From Alphaproteobacteria bacterium (GTDB lineage: Bacteria > Pseudomonadota > Alphaproteobacteria > RF32 > CAG-977), in NCBI GenBank assembly GCA_017476085.1, contig JAFVEJ010000206.1, positions 1 to 5,456 of the forward strand: a stretch of DNA of 5,456 bases, in the 5' to 3' direction. The notes under the pieces were generated by a model. That model had not been told where the DNA came from and did not search any database. It was given only the letters and a program-made list of their open reading frames with translations. Positions 4,914 to 5,456 of the stretch are shown here, piece by piece (within the stretch, counting starts at the first letter, position 1; each line of letters opens with the position of its first letter). The position numbers and the translations under genes are program-made.

Positions 4914-5456
4914 TGTGACGTATCCTTCTCTTGCCTTTTTTTCATTTCAGTCCGAAAAGAAGCCGCGCGATATGTACCCAAAATTTTAACTTTTTCGGAA
5001 AAGAACGCCAACTCTTCCATTGCTTTGCGGAACGTCGGTTCTTCGTTATGTGCGGCCACATCCACAAGGAAACCGGCGGAAGTCAAAAAACATTCAGGGT
5101 CAACGTAACTTTCCAAACGCAAAAGGTCAATCCCGTTTTTTGCGAATCCCTCCAAACATTTATACAGCACCGCCGGCTTGTTTTTCACCCAAAAAACAAA
5201 AGAAGTCACCGCATTTTCCGGTTCAACGAACGCTGCGGGCTCACGGGACAAAATCCAAAAACGCGTCGTATTCAGCTTCGAATCTTCAATACCGGCTTTA
5301 AGTATTTTCAATCCGTACAGTTCTGCCGCCGCTTCCGAAGCGATTGCCGCAACATCGTTTCGGTTCAGCAACGAAATTTCCTGAGCTGCCGCTGCCGTGT
5401 TGCCGGCAGCTTCCGTTTTCAGACCCATTTTTTTGACAAAAAGACGGCACTGGGAC
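4910..5456 (-). CDS. pheA: prephenate dehydratase, C-terminal part (cut by window edge)
   Basis: Converts prephenate to phenylpyruvate in phenylalanine synthesis, in the cytoplasm. The reading frame is open to the window edge. The first visible residues, SQCRLFVKKMGLKTEAAGNTAAAA, correspond to the family's QCR and DTAGSA region, so the ATG at 5428 is internal and about a third of the usual 280 to 290 residues is missing. Visible are VAAIASEAAAELYGLKIL (numbering from that Met, 26-43) and NTTRFWIL (53-60), which carries the catalytic Thr-Arg-Phe. The ACT regulatory domain follows: VTSFVFWVKNKPAVLYKCLEGFAKNGIDLLRLESYVD (74-110) and AMEELAFFSEKVKILGTYRAASFR (136-159). RLESY in place of the better-known ESRP motif, and the ending FFSEKVKILGxY, resemble alphaproteobacterial stand-alone enzymes. 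No chorismate mutase part is seen, though the N-terminus is off the window. Feedback inhibition by phenylalanine is expected from the ACT domain. Confidence 0.94.
   Translation of the reverse strand, partial: SQCRLFVKKMGLKTEAAGNTAAAAQEISLLNRNDVAAIASEAAAELYGLKILKAGIEDSKLNTTRFWILSREPAAFVEPENAVTSFVFWVKNKPAVLYKCLEGFAKNGIDLLRLESYVDPECFLTSAGFLVDVAAHNEEPTFRKAMEELAFFSEKVKILGTYRAASFRTEMKKRQEKDTSQ

Noticed and set aside
5426..5428. ATG that would start a 172-residue prephenate dehydratase
   Set aside because: The upstream codons are open and encode the conserved QCR segment of the family, so this Met is internal and the gene runs off the window.
1..5456. CRISPR array, insertion sequence, attachment site or tRNA gene
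   Set aside because: No regularly spaced repeats, transposase-like frames, long direct repeats or cloverleaf-like segments were seen on reading both strands.

Overview
The window carries ten protein-coding genes, all on the minus strand, so transcription runs from the right end to the left end. Several features point to an alphaproteobacterium with moderate to low GC. The DUF1150 gene next to an IbpA-type hsp20 is characteristic of that class. The prephenate dehydratase has an alphaproteobacterial-style ACT domain. The hsp20 promoter resembles the alphaproteobacterial RpoH consensus. A TM1266-type protein, normally associated with [FeFe]-hydrogenase systems, suggests an anaerobic or fermentative life, possibly host- or sediment-associated. 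The lifestyle is inference; no taxonomic marker RNA is present.

Right part (5456 to 3299): the 3' part of pheA (prephenate dehydratase, cut by the window edge) overlaps by 4 nt a small outer-membrane beta-barrel protein gene. After 16 nt comes a TerC/Alx-family membrane protein gene with a GTG start. The three look like one operon.

Middle (3298 to 1825): a heat-shock unit. A good RpoH-type promoter (CTTG-N18-ATTATAT) is followed by a leader of about 90 nt. The leader contains a strong hairpin and then a ROSE-like pairing (TTGCT against AGGA) over the ribosome binding site. It leads into hsp20, a DUF1150 gene and a DTW-domain tRNA acp3U-transferase gene (TTG start, 4-nt overlap). Heat control of the operon therefore looks double, transcriptional and translational.

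Left part (1824 to 1): a TM1266-like ACT-fold gene, then a compact pair that looks like a nuclease toxin with its immunity protein. The nuclease is a basic 197-residue HNH protein whose active-site spacing matches colicin/pyocin DNases. The partner is a very acidic SMI1/KNR4 (SUKH) protein, preceded by its own sigma70-like promoter. The pair sits directly upstream of queA (start of the gene only), whose GTG start lies 9 nt after the first base of the SUKH stop codon, in the same frame and with no clear Shine-Dalgarno sequence.

No tRNA, rRNA, CRISPR array, insertion sequence or long repeat was seen. No stretch over 300 bases lacks a gene; the longest gap (about 140 nt, between terC and hsp20) is the heat-shock promoter and leader.
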